Positions 33,716 through 46,822 of a stretch of 64,000 bases of DNA are shown piece by piece; position 1 is the first letter of the stretch, and each line of letters opens with the position of its first letter. Location: NCBI RefSeq assembly GCF_043641665.1, contig NC_092184.1:18139108-18203107 (forward strand), written 5' to 3'. The translations under genes and the position numbers were made by a program. The notes beneath the pieces are model-generated. The model was not told the DNA's origin. It searched no databases and saw only the letters and a program-made list of their open reading frames with translations. The stretch comes from Enoplosus armatus. Its lineage: Eukaryota > Chordata > Actinopteri > Centrarchiformes > Enoplosidae.

Positions 33716-35093
33716 TATAATACACTGAAATTGACACATGATAGTTTGAGTGAAAGATAAAGCTGATTTCAGGCTGCCTTTATCCGCTCTCTTGACCGCT
33801 GCCTATCGAGTCCACATCTTGTCAGCAGCCTCATATCTGGTTGCCATGGCTCCGAGACATTCGTAGTCTGGATGAAAATTTGAAGCTTGACCTCACAGGG
33901 GACTTTTGAAAATGCTGTCAAACTGGTTTTGGGTTCAGGGATAAAATCTACATTTTAGTAGTTTCAGTCTGCTGTAATGGATAAATAAATATATATTCAC
34001 ATGTTCTTGAAGTTTAGGATGTGACTACACTGATTTCAATGCCCTCTGTTCTTTTAAAGGGCGGCCTCCGATGACCTCTGAACATTCCAGTGACATCATC
34101 ATTCCGCGACTGTAAGGACCAGAATGACGGACACTCGTACTGTATGTGGATTATGGCCTCACACTGCCATCTGCTCCTTTTTGAATATGAACTGGACCAA
34201 AACGTAAACAGACCACAGGATCACATGTAAAATATAACCTCCACTGCACAAATGAATTTGACTTGACTTGATGTACAGAAGAAGCAGCCGGGACGGTTGG
34301 ATGGACCAATCAAGATTTCCTAACTCGCTTCCGACTCGACGTGCGGCAAGTCTGCGGCCAACGTTCCTCTGTTTCCATTGGTCGGTGGCATGTGTCTCAA
34401 TCACTGCATTGCATTATGGGACAGAGGCATGAAAGACATGCTGAGAGGAACCTTTGATGTATTTGTTTTCAGAAAATACTTATTCGGTCAGGTTATTCTA
34501 GGCAATAGCATTGAGTGCTTAGCATTTTTTTAATGAAAATTTAAGTTTATCGACTTGCAGTTGTAGAGGAATCTGATTTAGGATTTTGTGATGTTTTTAG
34601 CACTCTTTCTGTACTATTGCTCAAAGAAGTGTTGAGATAATCCTGCCGTTCAAAATTGCAATTGTAAGATAACCTTTTGTCATAGGAGATGGTGACCTGA
34701 TTTGGTCCAGAGTTTGTTCCACAGGGACCAGGACCGGGACTGAGAGAAAAGCAGAGATATGACAGGTGATGGAGCTGTGTCTGTTACCCTGCAGGACACA
34801 GTGCTGTGCAAAACCTCGCTCAGAGTTGCATATCTGTGCTTGTGTCCATTCGACTGCATATGTGCACCAGTATGTGTGAATATGTGTACGTGTGTTTGTG
34901 AGTGGACAAGTGTTATCTCGTATGTAATTGTGTCTTTTGGGGAGTGAAGGAAGGAGAGGCATGTGCTGAAAAAAACATTACGATTTAAAAGAAGAAAGTC
35001 GCAGTTAAGGGCAAGATGGCCGTCGTCAGAAATTGTTACAATATGTGATAAAATAAGAGTCCTTGATTTACCATTATCCCTTATTCTGAGTCC

Positions 35094-35099
35094 AATAAA
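35094..35099 (+). terminator. arap1: Candidate arap1 poly(A) signal
   Basis: A canonical AATAAA lies about 2 kb after the stop codon. The downstream GU-rich element is weak. Confidence 0.35.
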
Positions 35100-35773
35100 C
35101 TCAGTGCACCTTAATTAGGTCACATTTCAAGCCATATTCACGTATTCAAAACAATGTTTTTGCCCCAGCCTGATCAGTAGTCTTGTCTGTCCCCCTCAGC
35201 TCTCTTTGCTTCCTGTCCTCACACAGTCCTCAGCGCTGCCTCCACTCTGTAGGTCATTTTCTAAAGTCTGCGATGCTTAGAGGCAGTACACAATACATGG
35301 ACAGTTTTGTCATTAACCAGCAGTATTTATGAAGTTTTATATTATGAATTAGCCACATTGGAATAAACATCTTTATGTGTTTGTTATGCACAACATAGAA
35401 TCTTTGCAACAGTGTATTGTGATATAAAAACAGGGCACAGAAGTTCCTGTCTGTAAGCTTAAAGAAACAAATTAAAGTGCGTTATAATCATTCCATCGTC
35501 CTTTCTACTTGGGTCCACACTTGTATATACCTAGTGAAAAAGGAGAGCCATGAAACAATCTATATTAACTGTATTAACCTGTCAGCAGTTGTCTTACCAG
35601 CTGTATTGAACTGCCCATCTTCACCACCTTTCTTATTTATTTGGACAGCAGAGGACGCTAGCTGCTGTGCTGTAGAGTGTTTTTGCTCCACCTCTGCTGG
35701 TAGAGATTATGATGTTGAGCTAAATGTTAGTTTTAAACACCTTCAAGCACAGTTTGTGTGAAAAGTGTGTATA

Positions 35774-35777
<4 letters not shown>

Positions 35778-35815
<38 letters not shown>
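35778..35815. repeat. (GT)n microsatellite
   Basis: About 19 GT units downstream of arap1. Confidence 0.95.
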
Positions 35816-35819
<4 letters not shown>

Positions 35820-36054
35820 AGCTGCCCTCCAGCCCAGACCTCAGCAGGAGTCCAGAGAAGACTCTGTGTAGTCATGTTTTTACACTCCTTGTAGACAGTC
35901 TTCATTCCCTCCATGTACTTTTTGCCATGTTTCATTGTTTTCAACATTGAGTCACAGTGGATGCACCATAACTACATTTTTGACACCGATCCGTCAGAAA
36001 ACGCGAAAGTGGATATTTACAAATTGATCAAAATCTGGTCCAAATATTTAATAA

Positions 36055-36840
36055 AAAATATTGTTTGCATAAGTATTCAGTCCTGTCCAGTCCTGTCCTG
36101 TCAAGTTGCATGGGAACGGTGAGCAAACAGTCAACCACAAGTCCCACCACGAACTTTGGATTGAATTAAGGTTTGGACTGTGGGACCTATTTTTATTTGA
36201 CCTTCCACCTTCACAAATCTGCAAGGCAGCTGTGGTTCCTCCACAGGCTTCATTCTGGAGGTGGTGATGTGTGATATCAAGCTTACAACGATTGTAGCGT
36301 TAACTATGATGGTCAAAAACCTCAACTCATCAGACAGCATGATCTTACTCCACTATGTTTCACAGTCTCCCACATGCCTTCTGGCAAACATTTTATTAGT
36401 CCAGAGCCATGAAGCAGCGGCTGGTGAAGCACCAGTGCAGCAGCAGTCTCCCATCATGTCCACAGACCTCTTGGTGGCCTCTTTCTAAGTGCTCAGTTTT
36501 CCAATCAAATTTCAAGTTTTCCATCTTTCCTGTGAATGGTTCTTTTCAGCTAACTCACAGATTTATCTTCATAGTTTATGGAGAAAACTGAAGCTTTTGT
36601 ATTTAACCAAGTTACGACTTTTTATGTGACTTCTGAAAACACTTGGCTGCAGCCATGATGGGTGAATACTTATGCAATTCATTGTTTTGTTTTTTATATC
36701 TGTATGATACATTTGAAGACGTTTGTAGGGATCTCTGTCAAAACGTCCTTAGTGGGTTCAACACAATGATTCAGTTTTGTAAAACAATAAAGTATAAAAG
36801 TCCAACCCGGGAGGTGAATACGTTTTATAAGCAGTGTATA
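36055..36840. mobile_element. Degraded Tc1-like element relic
   Basis: The right end (ggtgaatacgttttataagc, then agtgta) and an inner copy (gggtgaatacttatgcaatt near 36660) mirror the left part (tttgcataagtattcag near 36067). Interior words such as ctcatcagacagcatgatct and cagtctcccacatgcct resemble antisense Tc1-like transposase DNA of fish. No usable frame remains. The left boundary is approximate. Confidence 0.6.
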
Positions 36841-36909
36841 TTCTCTCTCCCTGTCTGTTTTCTTCTTCTGTAACTCTCCATTTTACTGATTTTGCATCTG
36901 TGAAACTCT

Positions 36910-36915
36910 AATAAA
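36910..36915 (+). terminator. Candidate poly(A) signal with GU-rich downstream element
   Basis: AATAAA is followed within 15-40 bp by a GT-rich stretch (tgtgtgttcctttgttgtg). This is a better sequence context than the signal at 35094. It could serve a long arap1 3'UTR or be chance at the edge of the transposon relic. Confidence 0.3.
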
Positions 36916-37325
36916 CACATTCAGCTACTTGTGTGTTCCTTTGTTGTGTCTTTGGGAACATGCATATAATTATACTGCATCATCACATAGTTTCTTTTAC
37001 TCTCAACAAAAAAAGTGTTTTTCCAAAAGGTTGATGCCCCCCAGTTCTGCTCTGCCCTCATGGTAATCCACTTGTTTTTCTTCAGCCCTTTTATGAAATT
37101 AATGTACAAACACACACACAGGCAAACTCTAATCTGCCCTGCAGGGAAACTGTGAAAAGACAAGCTGGGCTACAAACACGTACACATCATATTACACACG
37201 TACTTATAGAGTTAACACAAATATATGGGGACAGAAACTTTTGCGACGCCTGCAGGTTTCATGACAATGTCATGCTACAGCCATAAAATGGAAGCCTATA
37301 GATGTGCTTCGAGGAAAAATGTCAG

Positions 37326-37327
<2 letters not shown>

Positions 37328-37402
<75 letters not shown>
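37328..37402. repeat. (GT)n microsatellite
   Basis: A pure GT tract of about 75 bp. Confidence 0.97.
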
Positions 37403-37410
<8 letters not shown>

Positions 37411-38213
37411 GGGTGCAGTGATCATAGGGAGAGCCCTAAGGAGGTTTCCCGTGTGTGTGTGTGTGAGTCACGGTGGTCCACCAGCTCTCCGTTCATTCTT
37501 CTAAGCAGAGCTGACACATCAGGGTCACTCTGTACCTCGAGACACACACCGGAGAGCCCCGCAAGGGACTCGCACACAGGAGGCCTTCACTATGTCGTTC
37601 ACACGCACACATGCACAGGAGACCCACCGGGGTAGAACAAACAGACAGGAGGATGCTTAGAAATACACACACACACACACACACCATAATGGCCTTTACT
37701 ACATAGGTCATAGCAGCAGTTGCATAAAGCAGAGGGATGGAGACAGATGAATGCGGTTCAGAGAAAGGGCACGAATGGAAGACGGAGATAAAGTCCAAAC
37801 TGAGGAAATGAGCTTCAGGGGCGGACCTACAGGGTGGCAGGGCGTGCCAGCTGCCAGAACCTGCCAGCCCACCTGCCAGCTCCCGAAAATAAAATGTAAA
37901 TTTTCAGTGAGCACAGTGTGCCACAACCCATGAAGCAGACCAACAATAGGAGGGACAATTGCAGCCACCAGCCTCCTGCAGAAATCTGGACGTCCACCTG
38001 TGTGAGCCAATTTCCTTCATTTCCACTCAGAGCATACGGCAGCGAGAACAGCGAGAGGGAGTAACACTTAAATTGGCTTTCACTGCATGCTGCACACGTG
38101 GAAGCTTGTTTAATGTGAAGTTCAGCCTGAACCAAGCCAGCAATGAAAAGAGTGTGTGGGTTTGAATGCATAATGACAGACTGTGGTCATTGTTTTCTCA
38201 CAGATCAGCGGTC

Positions 38214-38400
38214 GAATGTAACGAAGTACATTTACTGAAGTACTGTACTTAAGTATAAATTTGAGGTACTTGTACTTTACTTGAGCATGTCTATTCTATG
38301 TACCCTTATACTTCTACTCCCCTACATTTGTCTGACGGCTTTAGTTACTAGTTATTTTTCAGATTACAATCTTTCATACCCTTCGTGTCCAGTGAAAACC
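38214..38400. repeat. Dispersed teleost repeat ('gtacatttact...gtacttaagta' type)
   Basis: The words aatgtaacgaagtacatttac, tactgtacttaagta, ttgaggtacttgtactttac and acttctactcccctacat are typical of a very common fish repeat. It lies inside the probable hAT element. Confidence 0.75.
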
Positions 38401-38716
38401 ATGTATCTCCAAATGTGTTGATAAACTGAAAGTGTTCCTTCAGTTGAGAAAATTCTCCTACTTCTTAAGGTATATAAATGATTTAGAATCCCCCTTTGTA
38501 TTAGCTAGTCAACAATGTTTTTCTGTGCTCATGAAAAGTTGAACATCGACGCCGCAAAACACATGATGATCTTACAGAAAATGATGCATTTCTGTAGGAC
38601 TACCCAACTATATATAGTAGTTAAAATTAGCTCCACCTTAAACATCTGCAGCAGTCAAAAGCAACATGCACATTAATGCAGCAGGAATGTTGATCCAGAA
38701 ACATCATATTTAATAT

Positions 38717-38872
38717 TCAATTCAATTCAATTCAATTTTATTTATATAGCGCCAAATCACAACAAAAGTCATCTCATGACACTTTACAAATAGAGCAGGT
38801 CAAGACCGACTCTTTATGATGTTATTACAGAGACCCAACAGTTCCCACCATGAGCAAGCACAATAGTAAAAC
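38717..38872. repeat. Dispersed teleost repeat ('ttttatttatatagcgcc' type, SINE-like)
   Basis: Tandem TTCAA units (38717-38737) lead into attttatttatatagcgcca, then cactttacaaatagagcagg and gttattacagagacccaaca. This is a familiar short interspersed repeat of percomorph genomes, nested in the probable hAT element. Confidence 0.75.
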
Positions 38873-41014
38873 ACTGACAGTGTTACTTACTCGTAGCGTA
38901 TTTTCACAGTGTGGTATTGCTACTTTCACAGTAAGTACAGGATCTGAGTACTGTGGTGTGTAAGTAGTAGTGCACAATAGAGCCTCAAATCCCAAAGTTT
39001 TCTCTCAGGACTATGGCAATGGACTTATGACTCAGACTGACTGCCATCACCCATACAGCCCATATCACACTTTGCAAGAGTTAAGTAGGAAATGATTTAT
39101 TTGTAGAATGATATAAGAAACAGAAAACCCTGTACAATATTTTATAATGATACATTTAATATTTATAGTAAAACGATTAAATAACTGTGCAATGTTATAA
39201 TTGTTATTTACACAAAGTCAGATCAGATCTTATGGCTGTAGTTTGTGATGTTGTGAGGTTGACAAAATATGAAAAACGCTTTTTTATATAAAATAGTCCA
39301 CTACAGCACGGCCACATCAAAGCACATTCTCAAAATATATCTGAGTCAACGGAGAAAACACCTAATGCAGGACTATCAACAAAGACTGAACATTAATGAG
39401 AAAGGTAACTAGTATTTATTGCTGTTCCATTTGCACTGTAATGTACTGTAAAGGCGTATTATCTCATTCCACTGTCTCTATACTAATCACAAGTCTTTGT
39501 GTAAGATTTGAGTTCACACTGGACAGTTGTCAGGCAACGAGGAAACCAGACTTTGAGTTTTTTAATTCAATTTATTTAACAATGCAAGAACATAATAAAC
39601 CGAGAAGTTGAAAAGAGGTCAATATAACAACAACTAAACAAGGCGTTAACTGAACAAACTGACCTGCCACCCACTATGTCACCGGAGGAAACATATATAT
39701 ATAGTGACTTGGCCAAACCAAATAACGCACAAGGGGTAAACAAGATGGACACCAACCACAACTAAATACTAAGCAAAACTAACTGAACCCAAATCCCCCA
39801 GTGACATGGCAGCACATGGTTTGGCCCGATGAGCTGGCTCCAGGAGTCTTTTTTTTTGTCAGTTTTTGCATCATGATGTGAAACACTCCGGGCATGCACC
39901 ATTAACGTTGGTTTGTAGTCCGCCAGGAAAATCAAAAAAGAAGAAGAAGAAGGAGAAGAAGAGGGGCTACGCCTTTTGCTCAACAAGGAAGAGGCTTTCA
40001 CCAACAACCACGGTACCTTAACATGACAGATTCCAAATCAAACAAACTGTGATGCTAATTGTTGTTGACTGCAAATGAAATTAACATGTGTAGGTATCAA
40101 ACCTACTGAGGTGAGTGTGCACTGGGATCATATTACAATGTGTGGCTGTGGCCGTCACAACAGCACGGCAGCAAATGCAGCACAGACATACTTAACTTTA
40201 GTGTTTTTTCTTCTTCATCCCTCGCTCACTATAAACTGTAATCCAGGGGGAGATGTGAGGCGTTTGGGGATTGAGTGCTGCTGTTGGCCACCAATGTTGC
40301 GTTAATAATCAGGGAGCGAATCTTTGTCTGATGCAACGGCGCCTGTGAATTTGCCACAAAACTTGCTTATGTGAATTTGGGTTAATTTATCTCAAGACAT
40401 GTTTGGAAATAGCCCGTGCAGTTCAACAAGTATTGATTTGAATTGCAAATCGGCTCTATTTTACCACACGCCGCTTTAAAAGGGAATGAGCTGGCAGAAA
40501 TCTCTGGTTCTGCAGATAATTTTTATCTGACAAACAGACTGATGCATTTACTCGCCCTACACCAACAGTAATTCATTTCAGCTTAGTATTTACATACATA
40601 GTCAAATGTATGTCATTTACTCTGTTAATTCTTATGTTAAGTGTTGTCTCGTCTTGGATCTTTTCTTCCTCTCTGCGTCAGGGCTGCGTAAATGATATTA
40701 GATTTGATTTCCATCTTGAAAGTACCATCCAGTGCTCTTTAAAAGCAAACAATCCCCTGACCTGCTCTACAACAGCAATGGTTTGATTGTCCACAACGCT
40801 CATTAATCATGTGCCGTACTCCAGCTATCGGTGGCACGCTGTAGATTGTAACCTACAAATCATATTTAACTGCCATACCTCGTGTCCTTCATTGCACCTT
40901 CTACATTCACCTGCAGTGTTTAGCTGCATGAGGCATCAGTCCAGAGCTGGATAATTACTCTGCACCCTGCCAGAACCTGCCACCCCCCCCGTGAAACTTT
41001 CTAATCCACCACTG

Positions 41015-43655
41015 ATGAGCTTCAGACAAACTTTTGCAGATATAATCGATTGGATCTGTTTGTTCAGTTCGCATTCATTACACGTTTCCTCTTTTCTGGT
41101 CCCAGACAAAATCATTTCAACCGCAGAAACCCTCATCCTCTGCTTTGTTGTCAAGGAAACCAGCCAAGAAAGAACCGATCACATGAAAGGTGTTGATCCT
41201 TGCAGCATTTTGACTATAAAAAGCATTACTGTCAGAGGTCATACTGTATTTTATTTAATGTTATACTTCAGATCCGTAGGCTGTGCTCGTGGTATCGCGC
41301 TGCATCAGGAGGTTCACGCATCTTTAATGCAGCGTTTTCTTTCTAGTCTCCGCTGTCATTGATTTAAGCAGCTGTCAGTCAGATTAAAGGGGCGTGTAGG
41401 CCTACAGGTGAGAGGGGAAGCACATCAACTTGCCTTTTATTCTTCGTAATGTACCGTCAAGAACTTGTCACTTAGATTAAGATAATGAGACACGAGAGCT
41501 TAAAAAGAGAGAGCTGCACTGTCATGTACTCACAACTTATTTTGGTGGCTCATGCAGAGAAAAACGTGACCCTGCAGTTCAATCACAGGTGAAATCTCCT
41601 CTAAAGGCTTTAATATAGCAAAATATATTTAGTTGATGGGTGATACAGTGTGCTTGTTACTGACTACTGTTTAAGACATGTTTACCTCTTCTCTGTGCTA
41701 TTTGTCTATCGTTTGAATTGTGGTTTACATTGCCTGAACATAATTTTTTTAAACCTCAGTTAAAGGAGATTTTAAACAGGAGGTCGGGAGCCACTTTTGT
41801 ATCGCCATCACTGTCAGTACATAAGAGAACGTCTCAACGAGATGGTGAAGAGATGACGGCAGCTGGAGAGATGAGAGAGAAGGGAGTTTGTCCCAAGAGA
41901 CTGTGTAGCTAGTGAGCAAAATACGGATGCAAAATCATGTTTACATAAGGCCTTAATTAATGAATGCAGTAGATCGTTCATCAGCTCCTTCAGGTCAGCA
42001 GCCAGATGCAAAATATTGATTTGATTTTAACGTGTTTACCTATCAAACATACAGTACAGCAGGCCTGCAGCCAATATAATATAATAATAGACTATACTGT
42101 TAGAGATGAGACTCATACTTAATGCCATCACAAAGAAACTGAAATGGCAAATGATGTTGATTTAGTACTTGTAAGCTACTCTCATTTTGAATTAAATGAT
42201 GGAAAATTAGTTGCTAGTTTCCTTTGTGCTGTATTGACTTCTCACAGCAGAGCTTTAGCGCACCAACAGACCATCTTAGCATTCACATCTGAAGGGGTGT
42301 CATAAAACCTACACCGCAACACACTTATAGTGTTAAAAAAGATTGTTGCTCCCAACGCTGGCTGAGATAACAACAGATGAACTGTAGGAATAAACAGATA
42401 GAACTGAGATGAGAGGAGAAAATCTGTATTCAGAGTCTGTAAAACTGCATTTGTTTTAGTTTTTCCTTCACACACTGCGACTGATGTTGATTGTCTTGCA
42501 GGAGAATCTAAAAAAACAAAAACAAAAAGACAATATTTCCAGTAATTTTCAGGTTTTTGAGCAGCAACACTGAACCCCCTGTACACAATAAACACACACA
42601 CTGCCTGGTTTGGCCTGCTCTCTAACCTCCAAGGGAAAATGACATAACATACACAACATAGAGCTCCTCGGAGGGCGATGAAATGTTAAAGAAACATGAA
42701 AAGAAGCACACAGCGATAAGCCCTGTAGTGATATATATTATGTAGCTGTGTTATTTCCTCACTCTGACACCAAAATAAAGTAAATATATGCTATTCTCCT
42801 CATGCCACTCTATACCCTCAGTTGTCGTTAGTAGCTCCTAGGTGTTTGTGTGTGTGTGTGTAGTCCTTGTTATCCCTGAAGCCCCTCCTGCGGGCAGCAG
42901 GATGCAAATGAAAATGGAGTTGGAGTGAACTTATGCGAAGAGGGTTCGATGGTCGACTGCGCCACGTGGAGCATCTCTCAGCTGGATACAGTCCATCTGA
43001 ACAGTTTCCTTTTATACATTTCATTAACACCTTGTCTTCAGTCACCTCCAGCTGACTGGAAAACACACACACACACAATCTTCTCTCCCACTCTTTCTCT
43101 GCCTTTGTGCCACACACAAACTGACTTTTGTGTCACACACACACACACACACACGTGCTTCCTGAGTCCTGCAGCACTTCTTCGGTTCTGCGAAAGCCGT
43201 CGTGCTTCGCTGCGTCTGATTACCACCCTCCAGCCTCTCCCTTCAAGTTTATCACCAATTACTGGTCCTCAGAAAAAAAAAAAAAAGAAGGAAGGGAAAA
43301 GGCCCCTCTCCTCATCCCCATGGCAACCTCTCTCCTCTTCTCCTTTTCTGCACAATCAATCAGACAACGTCTGGCTGTCCTGCCCCAGCCCGGCTGAAGA
43401 GGAGAGGTGCAGGAACCAAATATCACTTACAGAGGTTTGGTGCGCAGGCTATTTTTGGTCATTTTCACCCACAGTGTCTCTGCATGTCCTCCAACTTTTC
43501 CTGTGTTTGCTTTCTTTCTGCGACAAAAAGTATTTTAGACAGCCAAAAACAAACAATGAAACAAACTTTTGCTAACAAAATGTAGATGTCCTTGTCTCTT
43601 ATGAATAAGACATGAATATTCAGCGATACTTCACTTCCTGACGATGCATTAAATA
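41015..43655. other. Intergenic stretch, no gene recognised
   Basis: I see only short or low-complexity ORFs, a few short CA tracts (43067-43078, 43134-43154) and an A-rich stretch near 43272. No exon with convincing splice signals and homology was found. Confidence 0.6.
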
Positions 43656-43659
43656 ATAA

Positions 43660-43935
43660 CATTTCAAGAGATTTAACTTTTTGGAAAATACTCTTATTTA
43701 CAGAGTTAGATGTTTGTACAGTCCATTTGAAGCTACAGGCAGCAGCCTGTTAGCTTAACATAGCAAAAACACTTGAAATGAGGGAAGAGCTAGACTGGCT
43801 CTGTCCAAAGTTAACAAAACCCACCTACCAGCACTTCTGAAGCTCATGTTAATCTCTTTAGCTGTTATCTTCATCTAACTCCCTGCAGGAAATCAAATAA
43901 GTGTATTTTCCAACATGTTTAACTATTCCTTTAGG
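43660..43935 (+). repeat. MITE-like teleost repeat, copy 1
   Basis: The core gttagcttaacatagcaaaa and tagactggctctgtccaaag matches a second copy at 46823. The ends are inverted (taactttttggaaaatac on the left; gtattttccaacatgttta on the right), which points to a MITE. It is non-coding. Confidence 0.75.
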
Positions 43936-44224
43936 CTTATCCTACTGTTGTACTCAATTACTAGCAGATCTGGTTGAGTGATGGCAAGTGGTATAAAATA
44001 TAAATGCCTTCTGTCTCTTTCCTCCATATGCTCGTCTCATATCTGCCTCTGTCTTCCTCTCTAGCTGTCTTTTAGGATCTCAGTTTTTTTTTCACTCTTT
44101 TCCTTCTTCCCTCCCACCCCCGTCGTCTTTCTTTGACTTTATCTTTCAGTCTGCCCATTGCTCACCAGCAGCAGACACAGAGAAATTGGAGAACATTTCG
44201 TGTCTGACACCCAGCTTATCTCAC

Positions 44225-44610
44225 AGATACAATCACCATGGAGGGACTCAGGAGGAGGTGGCGGCACAGGCGGCGGCAGTGGTGGTGGGGAAGGAGGAGG
44301 ACTGGAGGGAGGAAGAGAATAAATAACAGAAGGGGGAAAAGACAAGGTGTAGAGGTATAAATGGGATAAGAGATGGAGCAGGAGGGAGAGGAGGATGAGG
44401 AAGATTGAAAAGATGGATAGATAGATGAAAACCTGAACAAGGAAAATAAGACTTTGTCATTTCATAATCACCACTGTTATTTGTCGAAAGCTGCTAAACC
44501 CTAACAATCAGGAAATCAATGGAGGAGGAGAAGGAGCAGAGGAAGAGGAAGGGAGTGGTGCAAAGGACGGCAGGAGGAGGAGGATGGGAGGGCCTGGGAG
44601 ACAAGTGCTA
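44225..44610. repeat. Purine-rich G-rich tract
   Basis: Two G/A-rich blocks (44241-44420 and 44520-44600) have many GGAGG, GGCGG and GGTGGTGG runs on the + strand. They could form G-quadruplex or triplex DNA. Reverse-strand ORFs here are only Ser/Pro low-complexity. Confidence 0.6.
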
Positions 44611-44661
44611 ATAGTAGATTAGTCACTGTAAAGATGCTGTTGGCTAGTGCACAACAAGTCA

Positions 44662-44686
44662 GTGTGTGTGTGTGTGTGTGTGTGTG
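44662..44686. repeat. (GT)n microsatellite
   Basis: A short GT tract, about 105 bp upstream of a (CA)n tract on the same strand. Confidence 0.95.
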
Positions 44687-44790
44687 AATTTATGAGGGAG
44701 GGTGAAACAGGATGTGCACAAGATGACAGAGTGAGGAATTTGCCCCTTAATCACTGTACAGTTTAATTAAACCTGATTGACTTGATGAGT

Positions 44791-44839
<49 letters not shown>
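44791..44839. repeat. (CA)n microsatellite
   Basis: About 24 CA units. Together with the GT tract at 44662 it makes an inverted pair. Confidence 0.95.
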
Positions 44840-44844
<5 letters not shown>

Positions 44845-46077
44845 AGAGCACCGCAGGGCAGATGATGTCACTGTATTATATTGTAAAGGCAGCTGTAGCA
44901 GTAGTGGCGTCATCTGTATGCCGGCAAACACATTTCTCTTCTGACACAGTGGCATAAATAAAACTTATCTCTTGTTGTCTCCCTCTTATTGTTTCTCTTC
45001 CCTGCACTCCAGGACACGACTGTCATTACAAACTCATGTTGTGCTAACAAGCCGTGTTCAAACTCTCAGAGCTTTATTTCAAAATCCAGTCACTGACTCA
45101 CTGTTGTCCAACATACTAACCATGTCAGGCTGAACTTTGGGAGAAATGTGTATAAAAGGATGCGTGAAGTATCAATGGTGCAGCCATAGAAAACATCTGA
45201 TTTGAACCCTCACTAAAACACATACAATTCACATATAAGCCAATGTGGTTTTGGGACTGTTCACATTTGGTAACATCAATGACCCATACCATCACTGAAA
45301 ACCTGTATCTGTATCTCCAAAATGTCAACTTTTACTGAGCTGAGAAAAAACAGCCCAATTTAGCTTAAGAAATTGGAGGATTTTCTCAACTCATAAAGGA
45401 ACACTTAATCCTTTTTGTCAGTCTGAACATTTTAAATTGCCAAAATTAGAAATTGGACCGACTGGACCAACTATTTGCTCTTTTGTCAGGGACAAAAAAA
45501 TGACATTTCACATTTAACATTGAATTTTTTTTTTTACCTCATGTGCTGTTTGGTAGGGGAGGAGTTAATATGAGTAAAACACCTTGATTAACAGCTGTGT
45601 TGTATAACTCAAGAGATAATGATGATAAATGATAAGTGTATCTTGTAATAAACAGGTACAGGAAAGCTCGCTTGGTCACATCAAAACAGCTTGACTTGTC
45701 CTCGCCCGTAGGTCACAAATGTAGTGATAACTGAATACAACTAAATTCAATATTTGCAAATTTCTTCACTTTCTGGTTTAAAAATGCCTCTCAAAGATTG
45801 TGAAGCAAGCTGTAGCCTTATCTGTCTGCATCTTTCTTAATGTGTGTGTTCAAGCACACCTGTGTGGATTGTATTATTTTTTACCAGTGATAACACTGTA
45901 ATAGTGGGTGCTGAAAAATAAGACATAGAGATGGACACTGCACTGACAGGGGAGGCCTTCATGCATCATATGTCTACATTTAGGATCCGCCCTCTGAGCA
46001 CAAAGCAGCATGGGTGCTGTTCAGGGAACAAGAGAGAAAATAGAGAGACTGTGCAGATGATGTAGCCACAGGGCCTT

Positions 46078-46080
<3 letters not shown>

Positions 46081-46128
<48 letters not shown>
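46081..46128. repeat. (GT)24 microsatellite
   Basis: A pure 48-bp GT tract. Confidence 0.95.
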
Positions 46129-46130
<2 letters not shown>

Positions 46131-46822
46131 TCCTGGGTTATGCTCTCTGAGTTACATAAGCTGTTTGGGAAAAGGGCTAAACTCTCCACACAGTAAAGTC
46201 GGGGGGGTTGGTATCAAAAATACAATTTATAGGGGCTGAAAATAACACAGATTGTATCCTAAATTACACAGAGACACACACACAGACAAGCTACAGTAAT
46301 CCCACAGTCTGTCCCCACTATGATTCTCCAAACTTCTCTGCCAGTTTTCTTAATGTGCGCAGAACTTTTGACATTGTAGCATAATCCTCTTTTCTCTCCT
46401 CATTTCTCTCTCTTCTGCAAAATCACCACCCTCATCCCTCTCTCTTCCAACTTCATTATTAGTGCATGCGCATAGGGTACAGTGCTGTACGTTACTGTTA
46501 CTGTGTGACGCACCAGGCTGCCACTAAGCCGTAGAAACATATCAGCTTTTTCCAACAAATGCCACCATCAGTGTCTGTGTTGTGTGCTCATGCATGTCGC
46601 TTTGCACTTAAGGGATAATCCCCACGTTTATTACTTGATACAGATGATACATGGGATTAAGAAAAGTGTAAAATACAGAAGAGACTAAGATGCTGTAATG
46701 GTTGTTTTTTTGAATATTTACCCAAATGTAAACAAAGCAAGGTTTAGTGGTGGATTTAGGCCTTGTTAACAGAAATTGGTTCTTAAGAGAGCGAATGTGA
46801 GTTAAAGTAGCTGCTGCACAGT

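Larger units (their letters stand above)
33097..35115 (+). other. arap1: Probable arap1 3'UTR region
   Basis: No independent gene was seen. A plausible acceptor (ctgttcttttaaag) precedes 34060, and a candidate polyadenylation signal AATAAA lies at 35094-35099. I infer a 3'UTR that is either continuous or spliced from 33113 to 34060. The exact 3' end needs transcript evidence. Confidence 0.5.
37816..41014. mobile_element. Probable hAT-type DNA transposon, 3.2 kb, non-autonomous or decayed
   Basis: Both sides carry the same 8-bp direct repeat ATGAGCTT (37808-37815 and 41015-41022), the target-site size of hAT elements. The left end reads CAGGGGCGGACCTACAGGG. The right end, read inverted, starts CAGTGGTGGATTAGAAAG, so these are imperfect CAG-type inverted ends. 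The motif CTGCCAGAACCTGCCA recurs near both ends (37850-37865 and 40969-40984). No hAT transposase domain was recognisable inside. Other repeats are nested within (38214-38400, 38717-38872). Confidence 0.65.

Noticed and set aside
42925..43575. 216-codon ORF
   Set aside because: It starts at a non-ATG codon and consists of CA-repeat (His-Thr), Lys and Ser/Pro/Leu low complexity. No domain or splice support.
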